From contig CM064873.1 in the NCBI GenBank assembly GCA_032719365.1, positions 45,422,332 to 45,486,331 on the forward strand: a stretch of 64,000 nt of DNA, written 5' to 3'. A program made the position numbers and the translations under genes. Position 1 is the stretch's first letter. Every line of letters begins with the position of its first letter. Of the stretch, positions 35,714 to 46,769 are shown one piece after another. Source of the stretch: Prinsepia uniflora. Lineage: Eukaryota > Streptophyta > Magnoliopsida > Rosales > Rosaceae. The notes under the pieces are model-generated. The model saw only the letters and a program-made list of their open reading frames with translations, had not been told where the DNA came from and did not search any database.

Positions 35714-38700
35714 AAATAGTTAGTACACCTCACCTTCCAACAAGAACAGTAATCCCATTCAGTCTGGCTTCTAAAAAAGTAGAATTTGCAGCTGTTGACA
35801 TATATTCAGAGGAAAAAGAATTAATCCTTTTAACTAGTATAAAGCAACCAGTCAGATAGGTCTTTTCTGGAAGAAACAAGTCAGAATCAAAAGACAGGCA
35901 TTGACTTCATAATAATCCCAATACCATATAAGAAATTTTAGCAACAGGAGGAAATAGAAAATCACATAGAATAACAATGTTCCAATAATCCAATGCGAAA
36001 ATAATATAAAATATAAACAAAAGAACATACCTAACATAGGGTCATCGTCCTCTAATGCTAATGAACATATTGTTTTATATGGCTCTAGCATTCAATATTT
36101 ACTGTTACATTTATAGCAACTAAGTTGTAAGGTGATCTGCAAATCTCCTTGAGAATGAATAGTCTTACAAAGATACAAAGGTAACTAACGTATAATCGGT
36201 AGTGTGGGGCCTTAGATTCCTTAACAAACATTGAGGGGCAGAGAAACCATGTTCGAATTTTGATGCAATGTACTAGGGAAGATGGTGCAAAATCTCCATG
36301 GGAGATTGGTTTGTTTGCATCAAAATTCGAACATGGTGCTCACTAAAATATACTTTATGATACCCGCTGGAAATTACCAATAACTTGGGAAGAGTACATC
36401 ATATTTGTATGATCAACAAATCTTCTTACCTGAAGAATTCAGGGGCAGAGAAAAACAGTGATGGAAATCACTAAGATAAGCATTTTCGTGAACCTGAAAG
36501 GTTCAAACTTATTCAGACATTATCTAAGAATGGGAAAATATTATACAGCTTGCAATCATGTAAATAGAAATCCCCAAATTCTCCTGCTGTGTCAAGTATT
36601 CCAATGAGAACAAAATAAGTCAAACGATTTAGATATCTGGAGATGCTCTGTGCTATTGTAGGTTACTCTTGTTGAAAATGTTTCAAGATTGAAATCATTA
36701 CTAGTGTGATCTGTGTACTTGATATAATTGTTGCGCCCTTTTTTCTATAAGCTTATATTTTACATGCTATAAGAGATTGGGCTGTCTAATTCATCTTATT
36801 TCCAACATTTGCCCTAATTTGACAAATAAACATAATTTACTTGGTTACTAGTAATTATTTTATCCATAACATAATATTCGATAAATAATTTTGTGAAATT
36901 GTTCTCATAAACATCAGAATATTGTACAGAGACTGAGAAAAACAAAATCCAAAACACCACCAAGAAGAAACAACCACTACAATATAAATGCACTACGTAC
37001 CACACTCTCAGAATTATGACGGCACCTCCCAGTACAAAAATCGAATACACTTGAATATGTTGCTGCCAAAACAAAATTGTGAACATATAAAATTTCCATT
37101 TCAGGGATAAAAATATTTATTAAGTGCCACTATGAAGTGTAAATTTTAGGTTCCACCATAATCATTCCATGCAATGGATAAATGGGACAAATGGCTAAAT
37201 CAGGGCCTCTAATTTGCCCAAAAAAACTAGTTGAAATAGCAATTGAAGATTCATTTACCAATGCATGCCAAAGCTGTAACACTCTCATTCAGAGGTCATA
37301 TTATTTATTTGTGAACTCAACAATCTTCAAAATGAGATCTAATGTGACATTATAACAGAGAAGGGTAAACAATAGTCTCTGAGAAAAGATCCAAAACCCA
37401 CTACAATCTATAGTTGTACCTGCAGTTGCTGGTTTGGCAATCTTCATCTTCATTACTTGTTCCTCTAGGATCTGCACAACAAAATCCAGTGATATTGCAG
37501 ACTATAATAATAAAAAAGAGAACAGGAAAACACAAATCAAATAACAAAAAATGGAAAATGGTAAAGCAAATTTTGAAGAATTCAAGAAATTACCCTTGAA
37601 GGATTTATACAGCATGAAACACAATATTCATAAGAATTACAACACTGGGAAACAACGTTGCAACCGCTGCAAATAAAAGGGGGGACGGAATGTTGTAAGT
37701 TAGCTCAATATTCTGATAAAGTTTCAGAGTTCTACTTAGTGAAAAACTCACTGACAAGAGAATTTTTCTCCTTTCTCAGGGCAACACCGAGACTGCGGAT
37801 TTACAGACAGCGCATCACAGACATGGCCTACAATGACAATATGTAACATGTAACTAGGAAATGAAAACTGACATGAAGCGAACCCAAAACTACAGAAATG
37901 TTATAGCAGCATACATGTGATAACTCAAGGATAACTCAGTAAGTAGTCAGTCATAGCAGATACCAACACCCGAAAAAAAGAAAAAAGAAAAAATGATAGC
38001 ATATTGTTTTAGACTCACAGCCCGCCAAAGCAATCAGCAGTATTTCTTTCTTTCTATTTTCTATTTCACAAAATATCAGTCATCATGCCTGCCGCATATT
38101 CTCTTTTTCTTTTCTGTTCTGTCTTTGCAATTTGTAAGCCACTACACCTGCCAACCTCTCTCTCTTGCTCTTGTTATTTTTTTCTCCCCCACAGTTCCAC
38201 TGAGATGTAACCTCTCCAAATATTTTATTTTGAAACCCCAAATACTAGAGTTTCACCATTTGTTACTCCCTTAAATTGAATATGCAACCCACAACCAATT
38301 TAACACAGTTCATTAATTACCAGAGGAATCTCTTCAAGTAACGAAATATTGTAGACGTACATATCACAAAGTCTTTCATATAACTATACACAAAGAGATG
38401 ACAAAGCAAGAAAACTAACAACACAACAAGAAAATTGGTGAAAGACAATGCTGACCATTATCATCAGAAAGTAAGTATCTTCCTTGGACCGTATTTTTGC
38501 AAAATCTCCTCCCTTGAAATCCAACATCCTTCCTATCAATTTGAAGGGAAAATGAAATACATGACGTGGGATGTACAGTCTAGAACACATGACGAATGGT
38601 AAAAGCCAAAAGAAAAATGTGTAAATACAACAGAGAACAATATAGAGACACCAATAATCAAATGAGTTGTGCTGTTCCAATAAACACATGAATAAAGAAA

Positions 38701-39184
38701 ATTACAACAACCCAGCAACAGATAGCACATACAATGAAGTCTGCCATTTTAGTACAAATGTACGTAAATGTATGTATTTGAAGTGTCGAAAGTTGAGTTC
38801 GTTGGGAAAGATTGTACTTAAAACACGTAGCATAAATCAGATTGGAAACTTAAAAACCTGTGAGTTTGTCATCAAAAGCATCGTTTTATCTTGTATATTA
38901 ATTTCTTTAAAGATGTTACAAAGTTAAAAGAGAAATTTCACATTCCCAGTATGGGAAAAGCCAGCAAAGATTCGAAATTTACAAGCACGCGACGAAAAAT
39001 ATTCAACATTTTGTTCCCATTTCCTCGGTTTTTTTCCCAGCAACCAAACAGAAAATACAATAAGAAAAGAGAAACGTTTAAAATACCTGATGGCTGAACT
39101 TCTTGGCGAGAATTGAAGGATGAATAGGTTAAAGAATATGAACACTAAGTTGAATCTGACTATAGGCATTCTCGTTTTGAACAT
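34406..39184 (-). CDS. SPRING/C12orf49-like cysteine-rich secretory-pathway protein
   Basis: Twelve minus-strand exons with GT-AG introns: 39184-39087, 38532-38456, 37827-37752, 37666-37594, 37471-37420, 37062-37001, 36493-36430, 36084-36031, 35791-35734, 35622-35536, 35146-35053, 34498-34406. Phases join without a stop into a predicted 295-residue protein. Residues ~1-32 are a hydrophobic signal peptide or anchor. Residues ~35-167 carry the SPRING hallmarks: QGRYLLSDDNG, CNVVSQCCNSYEYCVSCC, DFCTGRCRHNSESVVHENAY and HHCF. Animal SPRING is a Golgi protein that activates site-1 protease, controlling SREBP; a similar role in plants is inference. Residues ~205-295 form a second Cys-rich module (SCDSVCKSKGQSC, LNQC, MLSC, RRLCPCA) like the C-terminal tail of MGAT5 glycosyltransferases. 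An alternative in-frame acceptor at 35646/35647 would add 8 residues to exon 10. No lesion seen. Confidence 0.88.
35692..35714. repeat. (AT)n microsatellite in intron
   Basis: About eleven AT units in the intron between exons 9 and 10 of the SPRING-like gene. Confidence 0.85.
36246..36337. repeat. Perfect 23-bp inverted repeat in intron 7
   Basis: Arms ACCATGTTCGAATTTTGATG plus CAA (36246-36268) and their exact reverse complement (36315-36337) are separated by 46 bp. It lies between exons 7 and 8 of the SPRING-like gene. Possibly a MITE remnant or an RNA hairpin in the pre-mRNA. Confidence 0.85.
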
Positions 39185-39479
39185 GGAATATTGAAGTTGA
39201 ATTTTGGTGCTCTTTTGGTTCTGAAGGATGATGATGCAATTGAAGATGGGATTACTGTTGAAGGTTTAACCACCGAAACCGAAAAACGTCATCAGAGACA
39301 GAGAAAAGAGACAACCTCGTATCTGAATAAAAGCACAAGCAAATCGATTGCGGTGGACAATTGATTCTTATTCTTATGATAGTTTTTAGGCATCGTATAG
39401 GAAGACTGAAGAGTTCTAATATTTTTGGCAATTTTGTTCGTAAAATTGTGTAAAGAACAGCCTTTCAACTTTTACGTAT
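39185..39479 (-). promoter_or_regulatory. Presumed promoter/5' UTR of the SPRING-like gene
   Basis: The ~295 bp between the start codon and the end of the upstream MULE must hold the 5' UTR and core promoter unless transcription begins inside the MULE. No obvious TATA box was seen. Assigned by position. Confidence 0.4.
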
Positions 39480-41080
39480 GGCTTACCTTTTTTTTTTGGG
39501 TTGGTATGTGAACATTAAATATTAATTTACTCTTCAAAATAGATTTAATTTCAATATTCTATCAAAATTACACAATTAATTATACCGTTATTCCATCTGT
39601 TATCCTCTGTTAAACTAGTACTACGTATCAGTTCCTAATTAGTTGTTTAATTATTTATAAAAAAAAATTCTTAAAATTAACACACACAAAAAAATTAGGA
39701 AGAAAATAAATAGTGAATCTGAGTTAAAAAAATTAAAAAGATAATGAATAGTGAATCTGAGTTAAAAAATTAAAAAGATGATGAATAGTGAATATGGGTT
39801 CATCATCTCCTTCCTTCTTCATCTAACAAAATCCAATCCTAAATCCTAATCCCAATTTAAATTTAATGCCAATTTGGATTTCTCAAATCCTCAATCTGCA
39901 AACCAATCCCAATCCAAAAACTCAATCCTAGTCCTCGACCATTTTCTCTTCATCTAGTTGAAATTGGAATTTACGTTCTGCAAAAACCGAATCCAAAACC
40001 CATGGTAGAGTCTTCTCTGATGGAGAACGAACCCAATTTAAATACTTAATACAATGATCCAAATTACCCACATCAGCAAATGCGTACTCCCTGAGGTCAA
40101 AGATCAAACACCTACACATCAAAACATCTACACGAATACATCTACCACATTGCCTATATAAATACAATAGAAACCCAGGAAAATTGCGTAGACGGCTGAA
40201 CCAAACCATGGCGAAGCTGGTGACGACCGCTGCCTCATCCTTCTGCAAACTCAGAGGCGGTATCTAAAGAAACCTTAGGAGATAACGGGTCCATGTGCCG
40301 ACCCGGAGTACAAACTCGTCGTACCCACTGCAACTAAGTACCGGCTCCAGTGCCCGACCTCGTTTTAGATTCAGGCATGTGTGCCTACCTTCGACCTAGA
40401 AACCGTTTATAACATCAAGTATTACACCTGCGACCAGAGGTGCAGCAGGTCTCCGATCAAGCGCACCGTTTTGAGGAAGACGGATGTGGAGAAGCTGATG
40501 AAAGAGAAGAAGACATTCGACGTCTTGGAGTTCCCTCCGATTTACTTGACTGGTTTCTTTGAAGAAGACTACAATGCCCTAGGTGGAGGCTACCATAAAT
40601 CAATTGGGTTCGTTCTCCATCAGAGAAGACCATGCCATGGGTTTTGGATTAGGTTTTTGCGGAATCCAAATTCTAATTTCAATTAGATGAAGAGAAAATG
40701 GTCAAGGACTAGGATTTGATTTTTGGATTAGGAATTGGTGTGCAGATTGGGGGTTTGAGAAATCCCAATTGCCATTAAACTTAAATTGGGATTAGAATTT
40801 AAGAGTTGATTTTGTTAGAAGAAAAAGGAAGAAGATGATGAACCCAGATTCACTATTCATCTTCTTCCTAATTTTTTATTGGTGTTAATTTTAAGATTTT
40901 TTTATAAATAATTAAAAACCAATTAGGGACTGACACATAGCACTACACTAAAATAGGGTAGCAAATGAAGCAACGATGCAACTAAATGTGCAGTTGTGGT
41001 ATAACATTGGAACTAAATCCATTTTGGGTAGCAAAGTGATATTTAATGTCCGGTTAGGTGAGCAAAGTGAGTAATAAGCC
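39480..41080. mobile_element. MULE-like element upstream of SPRING-like gene
   Basis: The right end, read inward on the minus strand, starts GGCTTATTACTCACTTTGCT and the left end starts GGCTTACC, with homology between the inverted ends (including GAACATTAAATAT and an AACCCAATTT-GAGAACG block) extending about 500 bp. The right terminus is the same family as Pack-MULE 2 (shared ACTCACTTTGCT...AACCGGACATTAAAT). Candidate 9-bp flanks TTTACGTAT and TTTACTCCG share only the first five bases, so the left end may be off or the duplication decayed. No transposase. Confidence 0.72.
40381..40686 (+). CDS. Unidentified ORF in the MULE, possibly captured
   Basis: About 101 codons whose first ~72 lie between the inverted repeats (VYNIKYYTCDQRC, KTDVEKLMKEKKTFDVLEFP, YLTGFFEEDYNALGGG) and whose last part is TIR sequence. 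The composition looks protein-like and the frame is open upstream to a stop near 40366 (PEYKLVVPTATKYRLQCP precedes it). I do not recognise the source gene. Could be a captured host fragment. Confidence 0.35.
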   Translation: MPTFDLETVYNIKYYTCDQRCSRSPIKRTVLRKTDVEKLMKEKKTFDVLEFPPIYLTGFFEEDYNALGGGYHKSIGFVLHQRRPCHGFWIRFLRNPNSNFN

Positions 41081-41089
41081 TTTACTCCG

Positions 41090-41339
41090 ACCAAAAACAA
41101 AATTTTTACTTATTTACTTACGGGCATAACAATGGGATGAATCAGAAAAGCAACCAAATAGGTTCAAATCAGAGGTGTGGTTGGGCCATTCAGGTATTAA
41201 ATAATTGGGGAATTTTTTAGCAGGGACTATCTCATTCCCCACTTTAGTTTTTCATATTTTTGGGATTCTAGATCCCTTAATTTAGCTAAAAGTAGCAAAA
41301 TGGGAAATAAAGTAGCAATTGACAAAATAGAGAATAATG
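41090..41339. other. Unassigned AT-rich DNA
   Basis: Short stretch between the MULE and Tat element 2. Nothing recognised. Confidence 0.35.
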
Positions 41340-42053
41340 CTTGTTTGATCCTAAAATGGACTCAACGTGATGAGACCCGCTAGGGGACCTAGGACCCACT
41401 AAGGGGTATCCGAACCCGCTGAGGGTGCTGATTGGAATCTTGCTTCTGCTTGTCAAGTGACCTACACAACAGAGAGAAAACACTAGATACCGATGGGGTG
41501 CCGGTCTAAGAGGCTTCGATGGTTACGTCAATAAGCGCATGGAACACCAAATAGGCATATCACAGCACAAAGACTACAGAGTTAAGATTTTGTGTGTTTA
41601 GAGAGAGAAGTAGATGAGAGAGAGTTACTTCTATGAAAGGATCTGGGGGTATTTATAGTAGCAATGAATATGGTAGTTGAACACTGTTTGGAACGTGCCC
41701 CGCAGATTCGGGATGTGTGCCAAGTGGCAACCTAGGGAGCTGGTGCTAACAACTAGCTAATCGAACTGAGGGGTACCGATCAAACTTGCCCATGCCAACT
41801 ACAACCACATGTGCTGGCTGCCAAATGGCATCACCCGAACAGTCTACCGACTGACACCACTAACATTTCCTGCCAACTGGTAGGCCTGCCGATTGCGTGG
41901 CAGTGCCATTCGTACAGAGTCTAGTTGGTCGATATGGTATCAACATAAGTCTCCTACATCTTTGAGTGAAGTAGATTTCCTCGATCAAGGACTTGTAACC
42001 CAGGTCGATACGTGTCGACTAACTAGGGGGATGTACCGTGACTAGGGAGATGT
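41340..42053 (-). repeat. 3' LTR of Tat element 2 (left edge uncertain)
   Basis: Contains a minus-strand TATAAATA (plus 41650-41657) followed by a CT-rich leader (TCTCTCATCTACTTCTCTC), a typical U3-R promoter. Its right edge at about 42053 abuts a minus-strand purine tract TTTGGGGGGCTAGGGGG. The left boundary is not fixed because the partner LTR is missing. Confidence 0.6.
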
Positions 42054-42179
42054 ACCCCCTAGCCCCCCAAATTCTGGGTAGAGAAAGTGTGCCTTGATCT
42101 ATGCATATCAGTCCCCAGTGTTGGGTCGATTAGGATGGTTCATGCATGCCGAATGAGTGTGAGTATACTTTTTCAGCTC

Positions 42180-42810
42180 TTGATCGGTCGCAATATTCCT
42201 ATTTGTCGACCAGGACTGCGAAAGCACCTCGCCTGATGTTTAAAATCAGTCGCAATGTTTCTGCTTGCTGATAAAACATTGACGTATAAGGATACTTAAA
42301 AAGTGGCGCCTGATTGGTCGCAATGTGCCTCCTTGTTGATTAGGGTCGCGAGAGCACCTCGCTTGATGTTGGCGATAAGTCATAATGTTCCTGCATTATG
42401 ATCGAAAAAATGACGTATGAGAAGACTTCGTAAGTGGCTCCTAATTGGTCACAATGTGCCTTATTGCCGATCTGGGCCACGAGAGCACCTCGCTTGTTGT
42501 TTCTGATCGATCGCAATATGCCTACTTGTCGGTCGGAACATTAATGTCTGAGGGTACTTCACAAGCACCTCACATAATGTATCTGATCGATTGCAATGTG
42601 CCTACTTGCCGATCAAAACATTGACGTATGAGGATACCTCATAAGTGGCTCCTGATCGGTAGTAATGTACCTACTTGCCAATCAGGACCGCAAGAGCAGC
42701 TCGCCTAATGTTTTCGATTACTTGCAATGTGCATTCTTACCGATCAGAACATTGAAATCTAAGGGTATCTCGCAAGAACAGCTCGCCTGATGTATCTCGC
42801 ATGCCTACTT
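42180..42810. repeat. About 65-bp tandem array upstream of the aORF
   Basis: About nine units, spaced ~60-80 bp, each starting like GATCGGTCGCAATGTGCCTA and CTTGCCGATC. Alternate units end in GAGAGCACCTCGC or in GACGTATGAGGATAC, so the true period is a ~128-bp dimer. It lies between the LTR and the aORF start. Confidence 0.82.
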
Positions 42811-42961
42811 GCACCGTACTCGAAAGTCGACTACTGATCACCTTTATTCACCGATCATCAAAAACTCAAAGTAAATTACTTTCCCTTCATGTTTAAAATT
42901 TTTGTTCGGCAAGAGTAGTGGTGTGCTTAGTCATAGTTTCCCTTCTGCTTTGCATTTGTAG

Positions 42962-44579
42962 ATGTTAGAGTCCGAGTCAGCTAGTGGATTTAGGAATAGA
43001 TCCCCACAAACTTATGGTGATGACACACCTTCTCACTCAGCAAGTGATGAGCCAAGTGATAGAAGTGTTTCATCAGCCTCTAGTGGGTCCTCGTCGATCG
43101 GAAGTAACACTGCATCATCCTCCTCAATTGCTAGCTTATATATAGCTTTAAGGTTGCCGAAGAAAGAGGTAAAAAAGCCAATTGAGGGTGCCGATTAGAG
43201 TGAAGGCGTAAAGGAGAGACAGAGTGACGATCGGGGGCAAAATGTAGAGGAGAAGAAGAGTGCATATCAAGAGCCTCAACAGCACAGTCTACCAGATGCC
43301 ATTCTGATTATGAAGTCGGACTACGCAGTGGACTACAAAGGGAATACCATTTGCCAAGCAGATCTCAACAATTTCTAAGAGCTGTATAATGTGCCGATAG
43401 AAATTGAGATGACCACTCTATCGTGGGGCGCTAAGCCGAGTTATCCTTCAGAAGGTTCCATTTTGTTTTATCTAGACTGCTTCGAGCATGGTGTCCACCT
43501 ATCAATGCACCCTTTGTTGTAGGATATGCTAGCACGGGCCAAGATTACCATCGGCCAATTGAATATGAACAGGTGGATCACGCTGATCAGTGTATATACT
43601 GCCTTCCGATTGGTAGGTCCGTCGGAATTAAGCTGGGGTTAGCTCTGCTACTTGTACCGATTCAAGAAGCAAACAAATGGCCCATGGTGGGTGCAGATAG
43701 AGCGCATTAATAAATTGGCACATGGTGCCTTCATCACTAATATACCAACCTCTCAAAAGAGTTGGAGGCATCAGTTTTGTTGGGTGTCTAGGCTTTGGGA
43801 AAAGGATTTCGGCCAAGTCAGTGATCAGATACAAACACACTTTCAATCAGGAGGTTGTGAAAATTTAGACTTTGTTTCATATTGAATATACTCTTTTTGA
43901 GTCAAAGACTGATGTGTATTTTTTGTGCAGGTACCTTCAAAGGGAGTTGTACTGCCAACGAAGAGAAAACCTGCCAGTTTTTCAAGCGAAAGTTCAGCGA
44001 TCGGGAGAAGAGTTGATGCGTACTAAGACTGCCTGATAACTTGATCAAGGTCGGCTTGATCAAACCTCCTGGTAAGTGTCGTTTGGCTAGGTACCGATTG
44101 GCTTAATAACGTTGTGCCGATTGGCTCCGACTTGTGTTTTTGTTTTTGTAGTTCATCCACTTGTTGAGAAAGCCGCTACAAAAAAGATGAATAAGACAAT
44201 CGGCCAACGGGGGGGTCTACAGGCAAAATTCATTTGCCAACAAGTCAAAGCCCACTAAGGGCAATTGACAGAAAGGACAATCGAGTGGCGATCGAACAGA
44301 GGGTTAACCTAGTGGTGATCAATCGTCTAGCCATGTGGAGAAGAGCCCTTTAGTCGGAATGCAGTGGCCTTACCTTGGCGGGCTAGATTAGGCTCGGCTC
44401 TATCGGCAGAAGCTGATGGAGGCCTGGAAGAGGCAATCGCTACCTGTCGTCGAGGTGTCCAAGGATTGGGGTGCCGAGTGGCAGTGGAATAGGATGGCCA
44501 AGGTAAAGGCACTTGAGGTTGCCCGTGAAAAGGTGTCCAAGGAGTCAAAGCTGGATCTGTCTTAGGCAGTGGAACTGGA
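42962..44579 (+). pseudogene. aORF of Tat element 2, 5' part (gypsy-type transposon domain)
   Basis: A plus-strand frame from ATG 42962 to about 43885 is open except for four stops, each at a position where Gln would fit. A Ser-rich N-terminus is followed by FYLDCFEHGVHLSMHPLL, ARAKITIGQLNMNRWITLI, AFRLVG and WVQIERINKLA, which match the 'putative gypsy type transposon' domain (Transposase_28, PF04195) from memory of that family. Two introns are likely: ~43886-43930 (TTTTTGTGCAG acceptor) and ~44073-44150 (GTAAGTGTCG donor, TTTTTGTAG acceptor). A helical region VSKDWGAEWQWNRMAKVKAL follows and is cut at 44579 by the chromovirus. Confidence 0.75.
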
Positions 44580-45967
44580 TATGAATTATTGTTATGCTAA
44601 TATTGTGTTAATCCTAGTGATAATTTGCGTGCTGGTTGTCATGATTGTTATTGTTATTTCCTTATGGTTTATGATACGAGGTTTGTGCTATGAAATAAGC
44701 TAATTTTGGAATGAATTATAGATAATGGATTGAGCGTAATATTTTAATTATCGATTATATCGATTATTTAATAAAGCTAAATGGACTTTTAAACTTTACT
44801 AGAGCAATTTCTGGTTGATAGCATACCACAATGAATTCTACTCATTTTATGTATTTAATGATTTTTCGGTGGTTGTGATGTTGATTACTTTATGCGTTTT
44901 TATTATGTTAACTTATTAGAATTACTCAGTATGTGTTGATCAATAAGTAGGGACTTGTGTGATGATTGTGTAATATGGATTATACCTTGAGTAATTGCCT
45001 TGTCCTGGATTAATGCTATTTTTTCGCAATCCTTTGGCTAGTAATAGCATTAAGGACATGAGGCGCCAGTTAATTGAAATAGGTAAGAACCTTTTTTATG
45101 GTGTAAAGAAGAATATTAAGAGTTTATAGTTTAACTGATGTTACTATTTCCAAATATTTCTTTTTGAAATATACAAAGACCATAGTTACATTGGACTCTC
45201 TGATAAGAAGGACTATAGATTGATAGTGAAGAAAAAGAAAAGTTATCTACCCTTAATTTAGTGTGTTGGATATGATGTAAATAAATCGTTATGCGTAATC
45301 TCAAATAGTGAATACGTGAACAATTAGAATTGAAAAATGGTTGCCATCTCAAGAATAGTTATACTATAGTAAGTAAGAAGAAATCTAGCTCGAGAATATG
45401 GTGTTGGGTGCAACCGAGTTGATTAAACACACAATGGAAATAGTTTGGCACGCTTATGAGCTATGTCATGATTATAGTCTCAGAAGATATCTATTACAAT
45501 TTTATTTATGCAACGTAAAGTATACATAAAGATACATTAGGAATGTATGGGATCTCATAAGTACAAATATTGGATTAACATGGTGATCCAGAGGCAAAAT
45601 GAAACTGATATGTTGGTTAGCTTTCGAGCAACTAAATTGTCTAATTTGACTAAGGATACAAATCTGGTTCAGTTCTGAAATTTCAAGGACAAATTTTTTT
45701 TTTTAGGGGGGAAGATTGTAACGCCCCGAATATTCAAGGAAACAAAAATGGTCATTTTACCCCTATTAAGTCAAATGTTGACTTTTTGTTATGGGCCTCG
45801 TTTGAGAATTCTAAGAAGACCTCTATGGAGGTCTCGAGCTCCTGAATACGTAGGTAGACAGCATTTCTCATTTTTGTTATGGACCTCGTTTTGGCCATTT
45901 TGTGAAGGTCTAGAGTTTTCTAGAAAAACCTCCATTTCTCCTTCTCCTTCCATTCTGTCGACTTAGT

Positions 45968-46186
<219 letters not shown>

Positions 46187-46769
46187 ATGTTTTGAGGGAG
46201 GAAAGAAAAAGAGAGCTTCGGTGTTGGGCAACCGAATAGGAGAAAAAGAGAAAAACATGGAAAACTTGGGAGTGAGGGGATTAGATGGGGGAAGAGAGGA
46301 AATGGAACCATATGAGGGAAAGTGAGGATGAAAGGATGAAATACCTGAGGAAATGAAAGAGGAAAATATAAGGAAACAAAGAAAGTAAGAAGGAATCTGT
46401 GGGGTGTGACTCCTTTGGGTTCCTAGTTTTAGATCAGGAAAATCAAAGAGAAATGTGATGCTAGTCCTCTAGAGGTTCTGTGGTCACTTTGGGATAGAAA
46501 GGAGGAACGGTGAACGTCAGAATCATCAAAGGCACGACGAGGCAGTCATAGCAGAAAGCTTGGAGATTCAAACCTTGAGATTAAGGTAAGTTTTCTTTGT
46601 TTTCATGCCTTAGATCTTTTTCTGGGCTAAAGTAGATAAGATTCGACATTTAGATGGTTTGAATTGATCGAGAATAGAGAGAGAACGAGTCGGGACTAGG
46701 TGGCCGGGTCGGTCGACCCGAAAAACTAGGCATTCTAGCGAAGGTGACGATACTGTAGCAGGCACGTGG

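Noticed and set aside
37267..37300. Possible micro-exon of the SPRING-like gene (CTTTGGCATGCATTG)
   Set aside because: Direct joining of exon 5 (37420) to exon 6 (37062) keeps the frame and gives the expected AATYSSVFDFC sequence.
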